A stretch of DNA of 64,000 bases from Pseudomonas sp. 31-12 (GTDB taxonomy: Bacteria > Pseudomonadota > Gammaproteobacteria > Pseudomonadales > Pseudomonadaceae): assembly GCF_003151075.1 (NCBI RefSeq), contig NZ_CP029482.1, positions 3,534,001 through 3,598,000 of the forward strand, in the 5' to 3' direction. Under the pieces are notes generated by a model. The model did no database searches. It was not told the DNA's origin and was given only the letters and a program-made list of their open reading frames with translations. Of the stretch, positions 26,370-34,520 are shown in pieces. The first letter of the stretch is position 1. Each line of letters opens with the position of its first letter. The position numbers and the translations under genes were made by a program.

Positions 26370-27527
26370 TCAGGCGTTGCCGCCAACCACTCTCACGAAT
26401 TCATCCTTGGCATCCTTGTCGAACAGAAATACCCCATGCTTGTGGTGCTCAGTCTGCGACATGACATAGTAGAGTAGCTCTGACCTCTCACCATCGGATT
26501 TCTCGATGAGCTTCTGCAGAAGGGTGAGGCATTCTAGCTGTTTATGGGTAAGCGATTTCTTGGCTTCAGCCAGATCTGCAGCGCTCGTCTTGGCGATAAA
26601 AGTGAAATAGTTTTTGAGCAGGCCGCTTATCACATCAGAAACCTGGACAGGCGGGAATTGCTTGGAGTCCACAAACTCGAATTTGCTGGAGGCCAGCACG
26701 CCGTCCAAAGTTGAGACCTTTTTAAAGCTCTTCTCGATCTCAAATTCATTGTCAAAAATATGGTGCGACGAAGCGAAGAGGCTAATGCTGTGTCGGTAGA
26801 ATACCGACAAACCGTCAATGAGTTTGTAGGGATCAGAGGTGTACACCATGTCCAGCGACTCGATGTTTCGACACAAATCAAAGAGTTTCGATAGGCTGAT
26901 AGTGCGCGACAAGTCTTCCTTGCTCATCTTGCCACCAAGGCGAGCCGAAACCTGTCGATTTTTCTTCGCCACTTCGTTCAGCCGCTTGATGAAAGGTGCT
27001 GCATTCTTGGACGTTACGTTGGGATATCGATATTTTGAGAGCGCTGCTAGGAAGTCCCCCTTGTATTTGCACATGAGGTAATACAAGGCGTCCTTGTGGT
27101 AGTCCACATATTGCCGCCTCCCACCCGCCGGAGCGTAATTCAACATGCCGTGCTTGTCGGCATGGTCACAGCAGTCATCGATGATGTCGACCAGTGACCA
27201 ATACTCCATGTTCAGATTCATGTAGTGGAGATAGTAGTCAGAATCAAGCAGCCATTTTAGAACCTGAGTGACTTTCGCCGATTTGAGATTGTCGAGAAAG
27301 CCCCCCTTTGCCACTTGCTTGAATTTGAGCTCAGTTGCAGTGGGTGGCAGTTGGAGTGAGTCAATCAGCTCCTGACAATTACTGGTTGCGTGGGCACCCT
27401 TGCAAGCGATGCCGGCCAGCACAAAGCAAGGGGAGGGGTTTTCGTGAGAGTCCGTGTTGAAACGGCCATTCGTCAAATATAGAGAACGGATGTTATTCGA
27501 TTCGTCATAGTAAAACGTGTAACTCAT
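26370..27527 (-). CDS. DUF3800-type protein
   Basis: A 385-residue protein starting MSYTFYYDESNNIR; the early FxDESxN motif (Asp8-Glu9-Ser10) is the hallmark of the DUF3800 family, predicted to adopt an RNase-H-like fold. A second conserved element appears at VDSKQFPPVQVSDVISGLLKNY, where the VQvSDvisG pattern supplies a further acidic residue typical of the family. The middle is Lys-rich and helical. DUF3800 proteins are often found in defence and mobile regions and may be nucleases, but I know of no firm biochemical role. It is monocistronic, converging on gajB. Confidence 0.75.
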   Translation of the reverse strand: MSYTFYYDESNNIRSLYLTNGRFNTDSHENPSPCFVLAGIACKGAHATSNCQELIDSLQLPPTATELKFKQVAKGGFLDNLKSAKVTQVLKWLLDSDYYLHYMNLNMEYWSLVDIIDDCCDHADKHGMLNYAPAGGRRQYVDYHKDALYYLMCKYKGDFLAALSKYRYPNVTSKNAAPFIKRLNEVAKKNRQVSARLGGKMSKEDLSRTISLSKLFDLCRNIESLDMVYTSDPYKLIDGLSVFYRHSISLFASSHHIFDNEFEIEKSFKKVSTLDGVLASSKFEFVDSKQFPPVQVSDVISGLLKNYFTFIAKTSAADLAEAKKSLTHKQLECLTLLQKLIEKSDGERSELLYYVMSQTEHHKHGVFLFDKDAKDEFVRVVGGNA

Positions 27528-27925
27528 TTGCCGCTCCTTTCAGTTTTGCTTCCACGGCAGGAATCACAAGTTCAAACGAAATCTCGCAAGATGCCCCCTT
27601 GTCAGTCATCGATGAAGTACGAGTCAACAGTGATCTGGGGGGGGGGCGGGCATGCTACCTGCCGATCTAAAGAGTTTGCGGGTTTGCAACCCTGTTGGGA
27701 TCATCGCCACGCGAAGATGGCAAAATGCCATGCGCCTACCTCGCTTGCAAGCGCCAGAGGCTGTAAGAGTGTTTTTTGAGGTGGGACGTGGGGACTTGCT
27801 AGACACGTCGTCACCGTACCGAGAACGCCTTCAAGCTGGAAGTAACGATTGTCGATCTCGAGAGATAGGAGCACTTGGCACAGTGCATGGACACTGTGCT
27901 GCGCAAGCAACCGATCACTGAAGGT
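27528..27925. other. intergenic stretch with a G10 tract
   Basis: About 400 bases with no convincing gene. It includes a run of ten G (27637-27646), unusual for this genome and a potential slippage site, though it is not inside any recognisable gene. The stretch upstream of the DUF3800 start should hold its promoter. Confidence 0.4.
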
Positions 27926-28618
27926 CTAAGGCCTGTTTCCTGAATACCCTAGACTAGCTACCCAATTACGCGAAATCGCGTGAAGGTTATAGGCCAGATT
28001 TCGGCAGCACTCTGGTGTGAAGAATGTCGGCGTATCCTCACGGGAATTCACATACTCAAGGATGTTGCCATGGCAGAGGTTGTGCCGCACTCGGGCTATT
28101 TCGACGTTCTGGCGTGTTGGTAGATTCGATTCGAAATCCTGCTCACCTGGAAACGCTAAACCGTCGATTGAAATGCCATTGGCTCTAGCTTGACGCAGCA
28201 GCGAGTTACTCAGCAGCGCGATATCGTCAACGTTGGCGACCTGAGCAGGAGCTTTCACTTGTGCCATCGTGTTGCGTAGTGACGCCTCGATTGCAGTAAG
28301 AAATCCCGCGCATGCTGGAAGGTAGAGCTCGTGCTTCAAGGCATCATAGGCCTGAATGAAAAGCCAATGATTCTCTGCACCCAATCAATGCAGGCGCCAA
28401 TGGTCGCGTTCGTCGAATGCCCCACACTGATTTCGCAGAAAATGCTCAAGATCGTTGCCTGGAAGATCACGGTGGTCATTCACAATGTTTACCTCATCAC
28501 AGCAGCCTAGGAGCCTCGTAGAGCTCCTGGGCTCCACGACAGTCGCGAAGTCTACACCCGCGGATAGCAACAGGACGTCATAGGGTGTTTGGGTTAGAGA
28601 TCCATTGCAACACCTCAT
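27926..28618 (-). pseudogene. HEPN-domain gene with in-frame TGA, possibly disrupted
   Basis: The 3' part (27926-28384, up to 152 residues) is a helical HEPN domain with a clear RHNLCH (R-x4-H) motif in ARVRHNLCHGN, the RNase signature of HEPN toxins. It lacks an ATG: the codon just before it is TGA (28385-28387), and the same frame continues upstream for about 77 protein-like codons (DLEHFLRNQCGAFDERDHWRL) to an ATG at 28618, inside the end of the PIN gene. The whole frame would be about 230 residues. Either a nonsense mutation split one gene, or translation restarts at the TTG right after the TGA. The overlap with the PIN gene suggests a coupled PIN-HEPN pair. A toxin role is inferred from the motif. 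Confidence 0.6.
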
Positions 28619-29543
28619 CGACACCTGCGCGATTACCCTGCGCACGCAGGGTCTTACAGATCCCGAATGGAGCTTCCTCTCTACAGCGCTCTGCAAATTG
28701 GACGAAATTCTTATCTGCGGAGATGAAGACGTCCGCGTCAACCAAGTGTGCCGCCAGTCGAGCGTCACCAGGCGTGCCGGTGGTTATCTTGTGCCAAGCC
28801 TGGAGAAACTCAAAAGACCCTCGTAGCCACTGCCGCGGAACCGCTACTGGATCGAGCTCATGAAGCCATAGCCGATTCATCGACTCAGGCGATGAAAGCA
28901 TGGCGGCAACATCAATCTCGGAATCCAGCCATTCACTCACCGCACTTTCGTGAACACGGAGTTCCGTCATGAACATATGCAGGCTAGGTACACGCCAGTA
29001 CTGAACGGGGGCACCTGACCAGCCTGGAGTACCGGTTTCTGGGATATATCCGACTTTCTGCAAGTGGTGATGGCTAGCAGGTTTGATTTTCTCCATTCGC
29101 TTTCTGATAGCGAATGCCTGTTCAACCGCCAGGCGCTTTTCTTCGTCCCGTCGAACGCTTTCGTTTGTTTCAACGGACTCTATCTCCCGGCGCGCACGAT
29201 CCCAGAAACCACCATTGCGTCTTACCCAGTCATACCTGAGACGATTGAACTCCGCCATCTTCGGCTCGGCAATGGCCCACTCAGGGCGTAGCCTCATTAT
29301 CTCTGCCTTGATCTCGGCGCATTCGCTGAACACCTCAGGCATCAGTCGCTTCCAGTCTTTTTTTGTAAGCAACTGAATCAGCCTGCGGCGTCCGACAGGC
29401 TCTGACATCTCTTGCACTTCATCTACCACAGCGGGAGAAACGACGATCTCCACGCCTGCCGCCCGGGCGCGCATAGCCAGTTCGTTGCCCGCGTCCTCAT
29501 TCGCTATGTAGCTCCAGATGTTCGTGTCCAAAAAAAACCGCAT
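28578..29543 (-). CDS. PIN-domain protein
   Basis: A 321-residue protein with a PIN-type ribonuclease core split by a long helical insert. The first acidic residue is in MRFFLDTNIWSYI (Asp6), the second acidic cluster is VVDEVQEM, and the C-terminal motif is LVDADVFISADKNFVQF with two aspartates. The start at 29543 places the nucleophilic-type Asp at the usual position and has GAGG eight bases upstream; the frame extends to 29651 without added resemblance. The gene end overlaps the N-terminal part of the HEPN frame by about 40 bases. PIN proteins usually cut RNA in toxin-antitoxin or defence settings; the partner here may be the HEPN protein. Confidence 0.75.
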   Translation of the reverse strand: MRFFLDTNIWSYIANEDAGNELAMRARAAGVEIVVSPAVVDEVQEMSEPVGRRRLIQLLTKKDWKRLMPEVFSECAEIKAEIMRLRPEWAIAEPKMAEFNRLRYDWVRRNGGFWDRARREIESVETNESVRRDEEKRLAVEQAFAIRKRMEKIKPASHHHLQKVGYIPETGTPGWSGAPVQYWRVPSLHMFMTELRVHESAVSEWLDSEIDVAAMLSSPESMNRLWLHELDPVAVPRQWLRGSFEFLQAWHKITTGTPGDARLAAHLVDADVFISADKNFVQFAERCREEAPFGICKTLRAQGNRAGVDEVLQWISNPNTL

Positions 29544-30191
29544 CAATGCTGCCTCAATCAAAGAAAGTTGTGAACGTACTACGCTGTGAACACCCTCAGA
29601 TTCTGGATTAGTACACGTCAAACATCCATCGCGATGCAGAGTTTGTGACACGGCACGCCAGAGCCTCCCGTGAGCGAACGGATGATATGATCAGCATCCT
29701 CTGATGGTCTTTCCACGCAGCTCGAGTTGTGCCTGCGAACATTGTTGATCGCCGCACGCCGTGCATACCTTCCTGTTACTTTCTCGCTGCCTTGCAAGGT
29801 AAATCTAGGAACAAGGAGCATGCCGTTTGGTAAGCGCGGGGCGTGCGACGGAAGAGATATTCTCTGGACGCTGATAGCATCAGAGCCTGGGCGATTGCTC
29901 ATGGATGGAGGCCAAGTGCGGCAGATGAGCGTGCAACGCTGGCGGCCAAGACCGTCGCACTGAAAACCACATCTAAATTGATCGACTCAATGCTGCTGAA
30001 ACTACCTATGCCAACTGGGTAGATGCTGCAGAGTAATAACGAAGGATGCCCGTTGAATTCGTATGGTCAGAGTTTGCAGCTGCTCGCACACGAGGCTGCA
30101 GCTTGATTCTGGCCACTAATATCCAACCTTTCTTGTTGTGTCGGCTCAAGCTCTGTCGCGGCAAGGCCTACGTGAAATAAGGAATTCAGAC
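29544..30191. other. intergenic region upstream of PIN and Zn-protein genes
   Basis: About 650 bases between two divergent genes. A minus-strand open stretch around 29620-29900 contains ADHIIRSLTGG followed by a Cys/His remnant that faintly recalls an HNH motif, perhaps a decayed gene, but it lacks the rest of the fold. Nothing else is recognisable. Confidence 0.35.
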
Positions 30192-31208
30192 ATGTCGTTC
30201 GCAAACGTGCATCAGGCAGCGATGAAGCAGCAAAGCCGGAAAGGTCGCTGCCTGCATTTCAGTGATGGACTGCAATGTAACGAGATCATCTCGGCCCACT
30301 CGATACAGAAGCGGGGGCAACTGGGCCTGATTGCTGAATCTGGTCACGTATATCGACTCAATGCAGATCTGTCGACGCTGAAGGAAACAGAAGGCAAACC
30401 ACTGCCGAAAAAAATAGGAGTCAATCGCGCGTCCACCTTTCCCGGGATGTGCAAGCAGCACGATAACAAGCTCTTTTCACCCATTGATGACCACCCGCTG
30501 GCTATCGATCACCATCAGGTGGCGTTGTACGCATACCGCAGCATCTGCCGAGAATATTTTGTCAAAGAGAACGCATCGATCTCTCTCACTGAAATGCTTG
30601 GGCACCCAGGACTGACTTCCGAGCAGAGCCAGTGGCTGACCGGTGCTGCCTATGGACAGTCTCTAGGGTTTGAACGGCTCAAACGGCATAAGCTCATCTA
30701 CGATGGCTGCCTCGCGGCCAACGATTTTACCGGTCTGAAGTTCATTGTCTTTGGGTCGACGTCTCGATGCTCGCTACAAGCCTCGGGGCTGATCTTCCCT
30801 GATTTTGATTTTCAAGGTCGTCAGTTACAGGACTTGGGCCCCGAAACCAGGGACTTGGATCTCCTGGTTTTCTTCACAGCCCCCACCGAATATGGTTGGG
30901 CATTTATCCTCGCATGGCATGAATCAAGCGATCTAAGCTGCCAGCGATTCATCAACTCCTTGGCGAAATCAGGGCGCGATGGCGGAAAGATTGAGGACAT
31001 GCTGCTCCGATTTTCGCTCGCGTGCTGTGAGAACCATGCGATTCGAATCTCCTGGTGGGATTCGCTACTAACGGTTGCGAAAAATCAGGCGATAGATTTC
31101 ATGGCGGTTATGGCGGATCCGACCTTGGGAGTACGAGCGGACTACCTGGCGACGGGTTGCGAGGGATTGGCGGACTGGTCATTTGACAACGTTCGAGATG
31201 TACGGTGA
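30192..31208 (+). CDS. putative zinc-binding, HNH-like protein
   Basis: A 338-residue protein of unnamed family. The N-terminal ~100 residues have a likely zinc site: C20 (GRCLHF), C29 (LQCNEIISAHSIQ, His36) and a later C87-x-x-H90 (FPGMCKQHDNKLF). The SAHSI and FxGxCxxHD elements resemble the halves of a treble-clef/HNH fold. Further on are strands and helices with no known motif (LDLLVFFTAPTEYGWAF). The start at 30192 has AAGGAATTCAGAC upstream. It stands alone on the plus strand. A nuclease is plausible; that rests only on the Cys/His pattern. Confidence 0.6.
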   Translation: MSFANVHQAAMKQQSRKGRCLHFSDGLQCNEIISAHSIQKRGQLGLIAESGHVYRLNADLSTLKETEGKPLPKKIGVNRASTFPGMCKQHDNKLFSPIDDHPLAIDHHQVALYAYRSICREYFVKENASISLTEMLGHPGLTSEQSQWLTGAAYGQSLGFERLKRHKLIYDGCLAANDFTGLKFIVFGSTSRCSLQASGLIFPDFDFQGRQLQDLGPETRDLDLLVFFTAPTEYGWAFILAWHESSDLSCQRFINSLAKSGRDGGKIEDMLLRFSLACCENHAIRISWWDSLLTVAKNQAIDFMAVMADPTLGVRADYLATGCEGLADWSFDNVRDVR

Positions 31209-31222
31209 TCCGCATGAATGGC

Positions 31223-31370
31223 CAGAGCACCTTGGGGGAGGGCGCCGCTGGAAAGATGCGCAGGGCAGCGCTCAAAACAGCGGGGCGGTCGATCTTGGAG
31301 CCGACAGCACAGGCTCCGAGGCCATAGCTACTGCGTTGCTTCCGTTACGCGCGGGGCACATGGACGTTTC
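31223..31370 (+). pseudogene. relic of a gajB-like 3' end
   Basis: This stretch aligns with the last ~140 bases of the UvrD-like helicase gene (26121-26262): both contain a CTTGGGGGAGGGCGCC block, then CTCAAAACAGC, then CGTTGCT and CCGTTACGCG at matching spacing, with substitutions and small indels in between. The translated relic keeps STLGEGA, RRAALKTAGRSILE and then hits a TAG, so it is not functional. It begins only ~15 bases after the stop of the Zn-protein gene. It shows that a second, diverged gajB-type gene once ended here, or that a segment was copied and decayed. Confidence 0.75.
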
Positions 31371-31462
31371 GCAAGCGCTCGAAGTACTGATCACATTCAA
31401 GCGCATTAGGAGGCCATGAGCCTTCCCTCGGCATTACAGGTTGGTATCTGATCCCATTCCAC

Positions 31463-31885
31463 TTAATTGGGATCGTTCATCCATGCTTCGACTTCGGCAC
31501 TCCAATCCTTAGCGCAAAAATCTAGTGTCGGCCAATAGTTCTGGAATTTGCTGTAATCAAGTTTTAATGCCTCCGCCCTGGATTTTTTGTCAATAACGAT
31601 CCAAGCGGAATACATTCTAACTTTCCAGCTGTCCGCGGAGAGCAATACATCCCCAATATCTAGACGCCCCCCTAATCCATAAAATCGCGTATTGAAAAAA
31701 TCAACTCCAACGCGAGCATAGTTAGGCTGGCGCCGGGCGATTTCGTCAACCATGTGGTATAGCAGACCGATTCCTTGAAAAATTGATCGTTCAATTGACT
31801 CTTTTTTTTCTGTGGTGTGTTCTGCCTCTAACACGCGCCCAACATGAGTTTGTAATAGCCGAACATCGATGGAAAAGGTAGGCAT
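31463..31885 (-). CDS. uncharacterised protein (140 aa)
   Basis: A 140-residue mixed alpha/beta protein starting MPTFSIDVRLLQTHVGRVLEAEH, with VGVDFFNTRFYGLGGRLDIGDVLLS and a tail rich in Trp/Tyr (NYWPTLDFCAKDWSAEVEAW). The composition is protein-like and lower in GC than its surroundings, consistent with acquisition. I recognise no family. It is monocistronic and sits at the left edge of an AT-rich stretch. Confidence 0.6.
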   Translation of the reverse strand: MPTFSIDVRLLQTHVGRVLEAEHTTEKKESIERSIFQGIGLLYHMVDEIARRQPNYARVGVDFFNTRFYGLGGRLDIGDVLLSADSWKVRMYSAWIVIDKKSRAEALKLDYSKFQNYWPTLDFCAKDWSAEVEAWMNDPN

Positions 31886-32752
31886 GATCTGATCCTAATT
31901 TAATATCATGATTATCAGGCTAACAATGGATTTTTGGATGGCGCAAGAGTTTTCGGGTTGACAATTCAAATAAGAAGGTTAGAGAACTGGCCGTTATTAG
32001 GCAAAGTCTGCCGTGGATCGGATAAAATTTAAACATAATTACTGCGATGAATGGCTTCCGGAATCAGGATTGCAAACATTCGGCCAGTTACCTCGTGGTT
32101 GGCAGCACACTGTCTTTAGCTCAGAATGTACAAACGCGAGCTCTCTTCGTCCGAAGCTGTCCTTGATAGCTCATAGCAGAACAAAACAGATATCGCAGTT
32201 TTCTATAATAAAAAACTATGACCGTAAGGATAGAAGAAGAGAGCAGCCCACAAGCAACGGCTCCCTATAAAACAACAGCCGTCCTATTTATCGCTATAAT
32301 TATCGCCAATCTATTTATGTAATAATCGAGCGTCGTATCTATCTGATATAAAAACGAATCTGCAGATTTTAGGTAAGGCTCCGTGTATTCTTTGTGTTTA
32401 ATATTCGGCGCCGCGACCCTGAAACTTAATTTTCAATAAACACCTAATTAAACGAATCCTCAATATTCGGCTAATACGCACTAAAGCCGCTCGTCATCGC
32501 GACACCTTGGAAACCTTGACATGCAGCTTTGCTCAGCTACCGTAAACTATCGAGCACTTACACAAGTTGTATTGAGCCAAACTCAAAAATTATCACCCAA
32601 TAAACACGTACAAACAATAGAGGACTTAATTTAAAAAGAAACTCATTAAGCGCACTTTTAAGACAAAATCACCAGATGAGTTATCCAACATTTATCACAA
32701 TCACTCTCGATTCGAATGCGACATTCAGGGCCACAATCACTTGGAGACAACG
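31886..32752. other. AT-rich, gene-poor stretch
   Basis: About 870 bases, markedly AT-richer than the rest, especially 32150-32700 (many A/T runs). No convincing gene; a GTG-started frame at 32013-32270 has unremarkable composition and no family resemblance. Such stretches are common in horizontally acquired DNA and may bind H-NS/MvaT-type silencers. The promoter for the following gene should lie near its right end. Confidence 0.45.
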
Positions 32753-33976
32753 ATGGCTAATTTCATTGATAAGGCAGCCGATGATGCCGCAACAATATTG
32801 TTTCTTTCGGGTACAGAGGTCGATTACTCGATATTGAAGGAGGTTCTGGCGGGATGCCTTGGCTATGAATCTTTCAGTGCGCTAGAAGACGACGAAAATA
32901 ACCTCGAACTCCCATACCATCTTGAGGATGCTGAGGCACTGGTGATAAACGTGGCTAGGGGAGCAGTGCGCGCTACCCAGCTATTTGGCCAATCCGAACC
33001 CATCATGGCAGCTTGTATAGGCGCCATTGAACGCACCTGTCAAATCTACCCGCAGCCCAAATTGGTTTCGCCTTCGAGTGGCTTTTCGGCTGACGCTAAA
33101 GCCTCCGGAATATCGGTTTATCTCGGGCTCGAGGACTTTTACTCCCGCCACGGTATCAACGCTATAAGGCGCTCCCTAGCCGCTAATGAAGATCTTGCCG
33201 TGAAGTTTGGTGAAGGCTGGATGGCGGTTGGCCGTTTTTGTGTGTCCAATACTCTTAGCCACTGCGTGACCGAGAACTTCTGGTGTGCTAGCGAGTATTG
33301 GACACTAAGGGGTGACTGTACCTGGCAACGTCCAGGCCACCCCGGGTGCTCAATTGACGGGCTGATCACATATGCGAGAGCGGGGCGGACGGGACTGATC
33401 TTTGACTCGCAAGACTTCAACGTGGGCAACACCCATAAGCTCACTGTGAAGCTTAAAATTTTCACCCCTGAAATTTTCGTCCAGAGAAAGGACGGCTCAA
33501 TGCACCAACCTCAAATTGCGCTCATCTACGACCCCATATCCCAGTGCATTTTGGCAAGTGCGGTATCCGTTGAGGGCGACACTACGCAATTGGCAATGGG
33601 TGCCATTCAGGATTCATTCCGGGGATCCAGGGCTAGCGGCGCTGCGGGACAATCAGAGATCCGCCAATTCGTACTAGACACTGTTGAAATGGTAGACAGG
33701 CGCGATATCAGAGCGATGAGTGAACTCTGTAAGCAGTTGGGCATTGTTGTTGAGCCTGCGCGAACAAGGTATGCAGGACGCACGGAGCGCTTCATCTCAT
33801 CGATGAACAAGCGCATTGTTAATCACTTAGGCGACAGTGCGAAGTCGCCCACGGTACTTTCACTAGACCAGGCAATTGACTGCGTGGCGAATCTGAAAGT
33901 GCAGTACAACAACACCGTCCGTGTCGATGTTCCAGAAACCCCCATTCAAAGCCGGAAGCGTTACCTCAAATCCTGA
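32753..33976 (+). CDS. divergent DDE/rve-integrase-like protein
   Basis: A 407-residue protein. The second half resembles a retroviral-type integrase/transposase core: QIALIYDPISQCILASAVS fits the first catalytic Asp strand and turn, FVLDTVEMVDRRDIRAM fits the second Asp region, and LGIVVEPARTRYAGRTERFISSMNKRI fits the LGI...G.xER...N motif with the catalytic Glu. The N-terminal half (to about 180) has no recognised fold. The ATG at 32753 has GGAG just upstream; a TTG at 32741 is less likely. If the reading is right, this is a transposase-like enzyme of unusual type, or one recruited to another use. No flanking inverted repeats were found. Confidence 0.5.
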   Translation: MANFIDKAADDAATILFLSGTEVDYSILKEVLAGCLGYESFSALEDDENNLELPYHLEDAEALVINVARGAVRATQLFGQSEPIMAACIGAIERTCQIYPQPKLVSPSSGFSADAKASGISVYLGLEDFYSRHGINAIRRSLAANEDLAVKFGEGWMAVGRFCVSNTLSHCVTENFWCASEYWTLRGDCTWQRPGHPGCSIDGLITYARAGRTGLIFDSQDFNVGNTHKLTVKLKIFTPEIFVQRKDGSMHQPQIALIYDPISQCILASAVSVEGDTTQLAMGAIQDSFRGSRASGAAGQSEIRQFVLDTVEMVDRRDIRAMSELCKQLGIVVEPARTRYAGRTERFISSMNKRIVNHLGDSAKSPTVLSLDQAIDCVANLKVQYNNTVRVDVPETPIQSRKRYLKS

Positions 33977-34004
33977 CTCTTCACTATCCGTGGCGCCGCG
34001 CCAG

Positions 34005-34259
34005 CTAGGTTTTTGCAATGCACTTATGAAAATGCCTCGCTGGCTTGGCGCGATCGTCCAACGGAAACGAACGAGCCATGCGTGGAAGGTCTGACAGCGC
34101 CAAGGGCGCTCCACACCGAATCAAACCTTTGGATTTATTAATGCGTAACTCGAATTGCACCACATCCGGGTCACCATGCATCGTGTTAGCAATCGCGGCA
34201 ATATTAGGGTTGTGGGGCAGGGGATTGAGCTCATTCCAATCCGAATGCCCCAGCCTCAA
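34005..34259 (-). CDS. small uncharacterised protein
   Basis: An 84-residue frame with a TTG start at 34259, preceded by a GTAGGAAA element, translating to a globular-looking sequence (MRLGHSDWNELNPLPHN ... VVQFELRINKSKGLIRC). It converges on the DDE-like gene, 28 bases past its stop. I recognise no family; it may be spurious. Confidence 0.35.
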   Translation of the reverse strand: MRLGHSDWNELNPLPHNPNIAAIANTMHGDPDVVQFELRINKSKGLIRCGAPLALSDLPRMARSFPLDDRAKPARHFHKCIAKT

Positions 34260-34520
34260 CTGATTTTCCTACCGGCCAAGCCGCCGGCCGGGAACCCTAT
34301 AATCGCTCCCCAAACCCAGCAACTCCCGAGCTAACACTGCAAGCGGAGCGCGCAGGCGTGAGGATGGATGCCCGCCAGGGTCAAGACACGCGCAGGGCGC
34401 GGGCTTGATTCACGACAGCCGCGCTCGAAGAGCCACGCCCATCGTTACTTCTTCTGCCAATGAGTTCGACACGGAGGGCCGTGCAGCTTCACATTGTCAG
34501 ATGTAGGCGCCCCGTGAATA
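34260..34520. other. GC-rich non-coding stretch with a TATAAT box
   Basis: A GC-rich segment with several short inverted repeats (CCGGCC/GGCCGG around 34272-34291) and a perfect TATAAT at 34298-34303, though no good -35 was found. Downstream, at 34528-34553, a hairpin with a T6 tail reads on the plus strand. No protein gene fits on the plus strand, so a short RNA of about 245 bases is possible. Confidence 0.3.

Noticed and set aside
29618..29902. Minus-strand frame with ADHIIRSLTGG
   Set aside because: Faintly HNH-like but lacks the Cys pairs and the rest of the fold; recorded only as possible decay.
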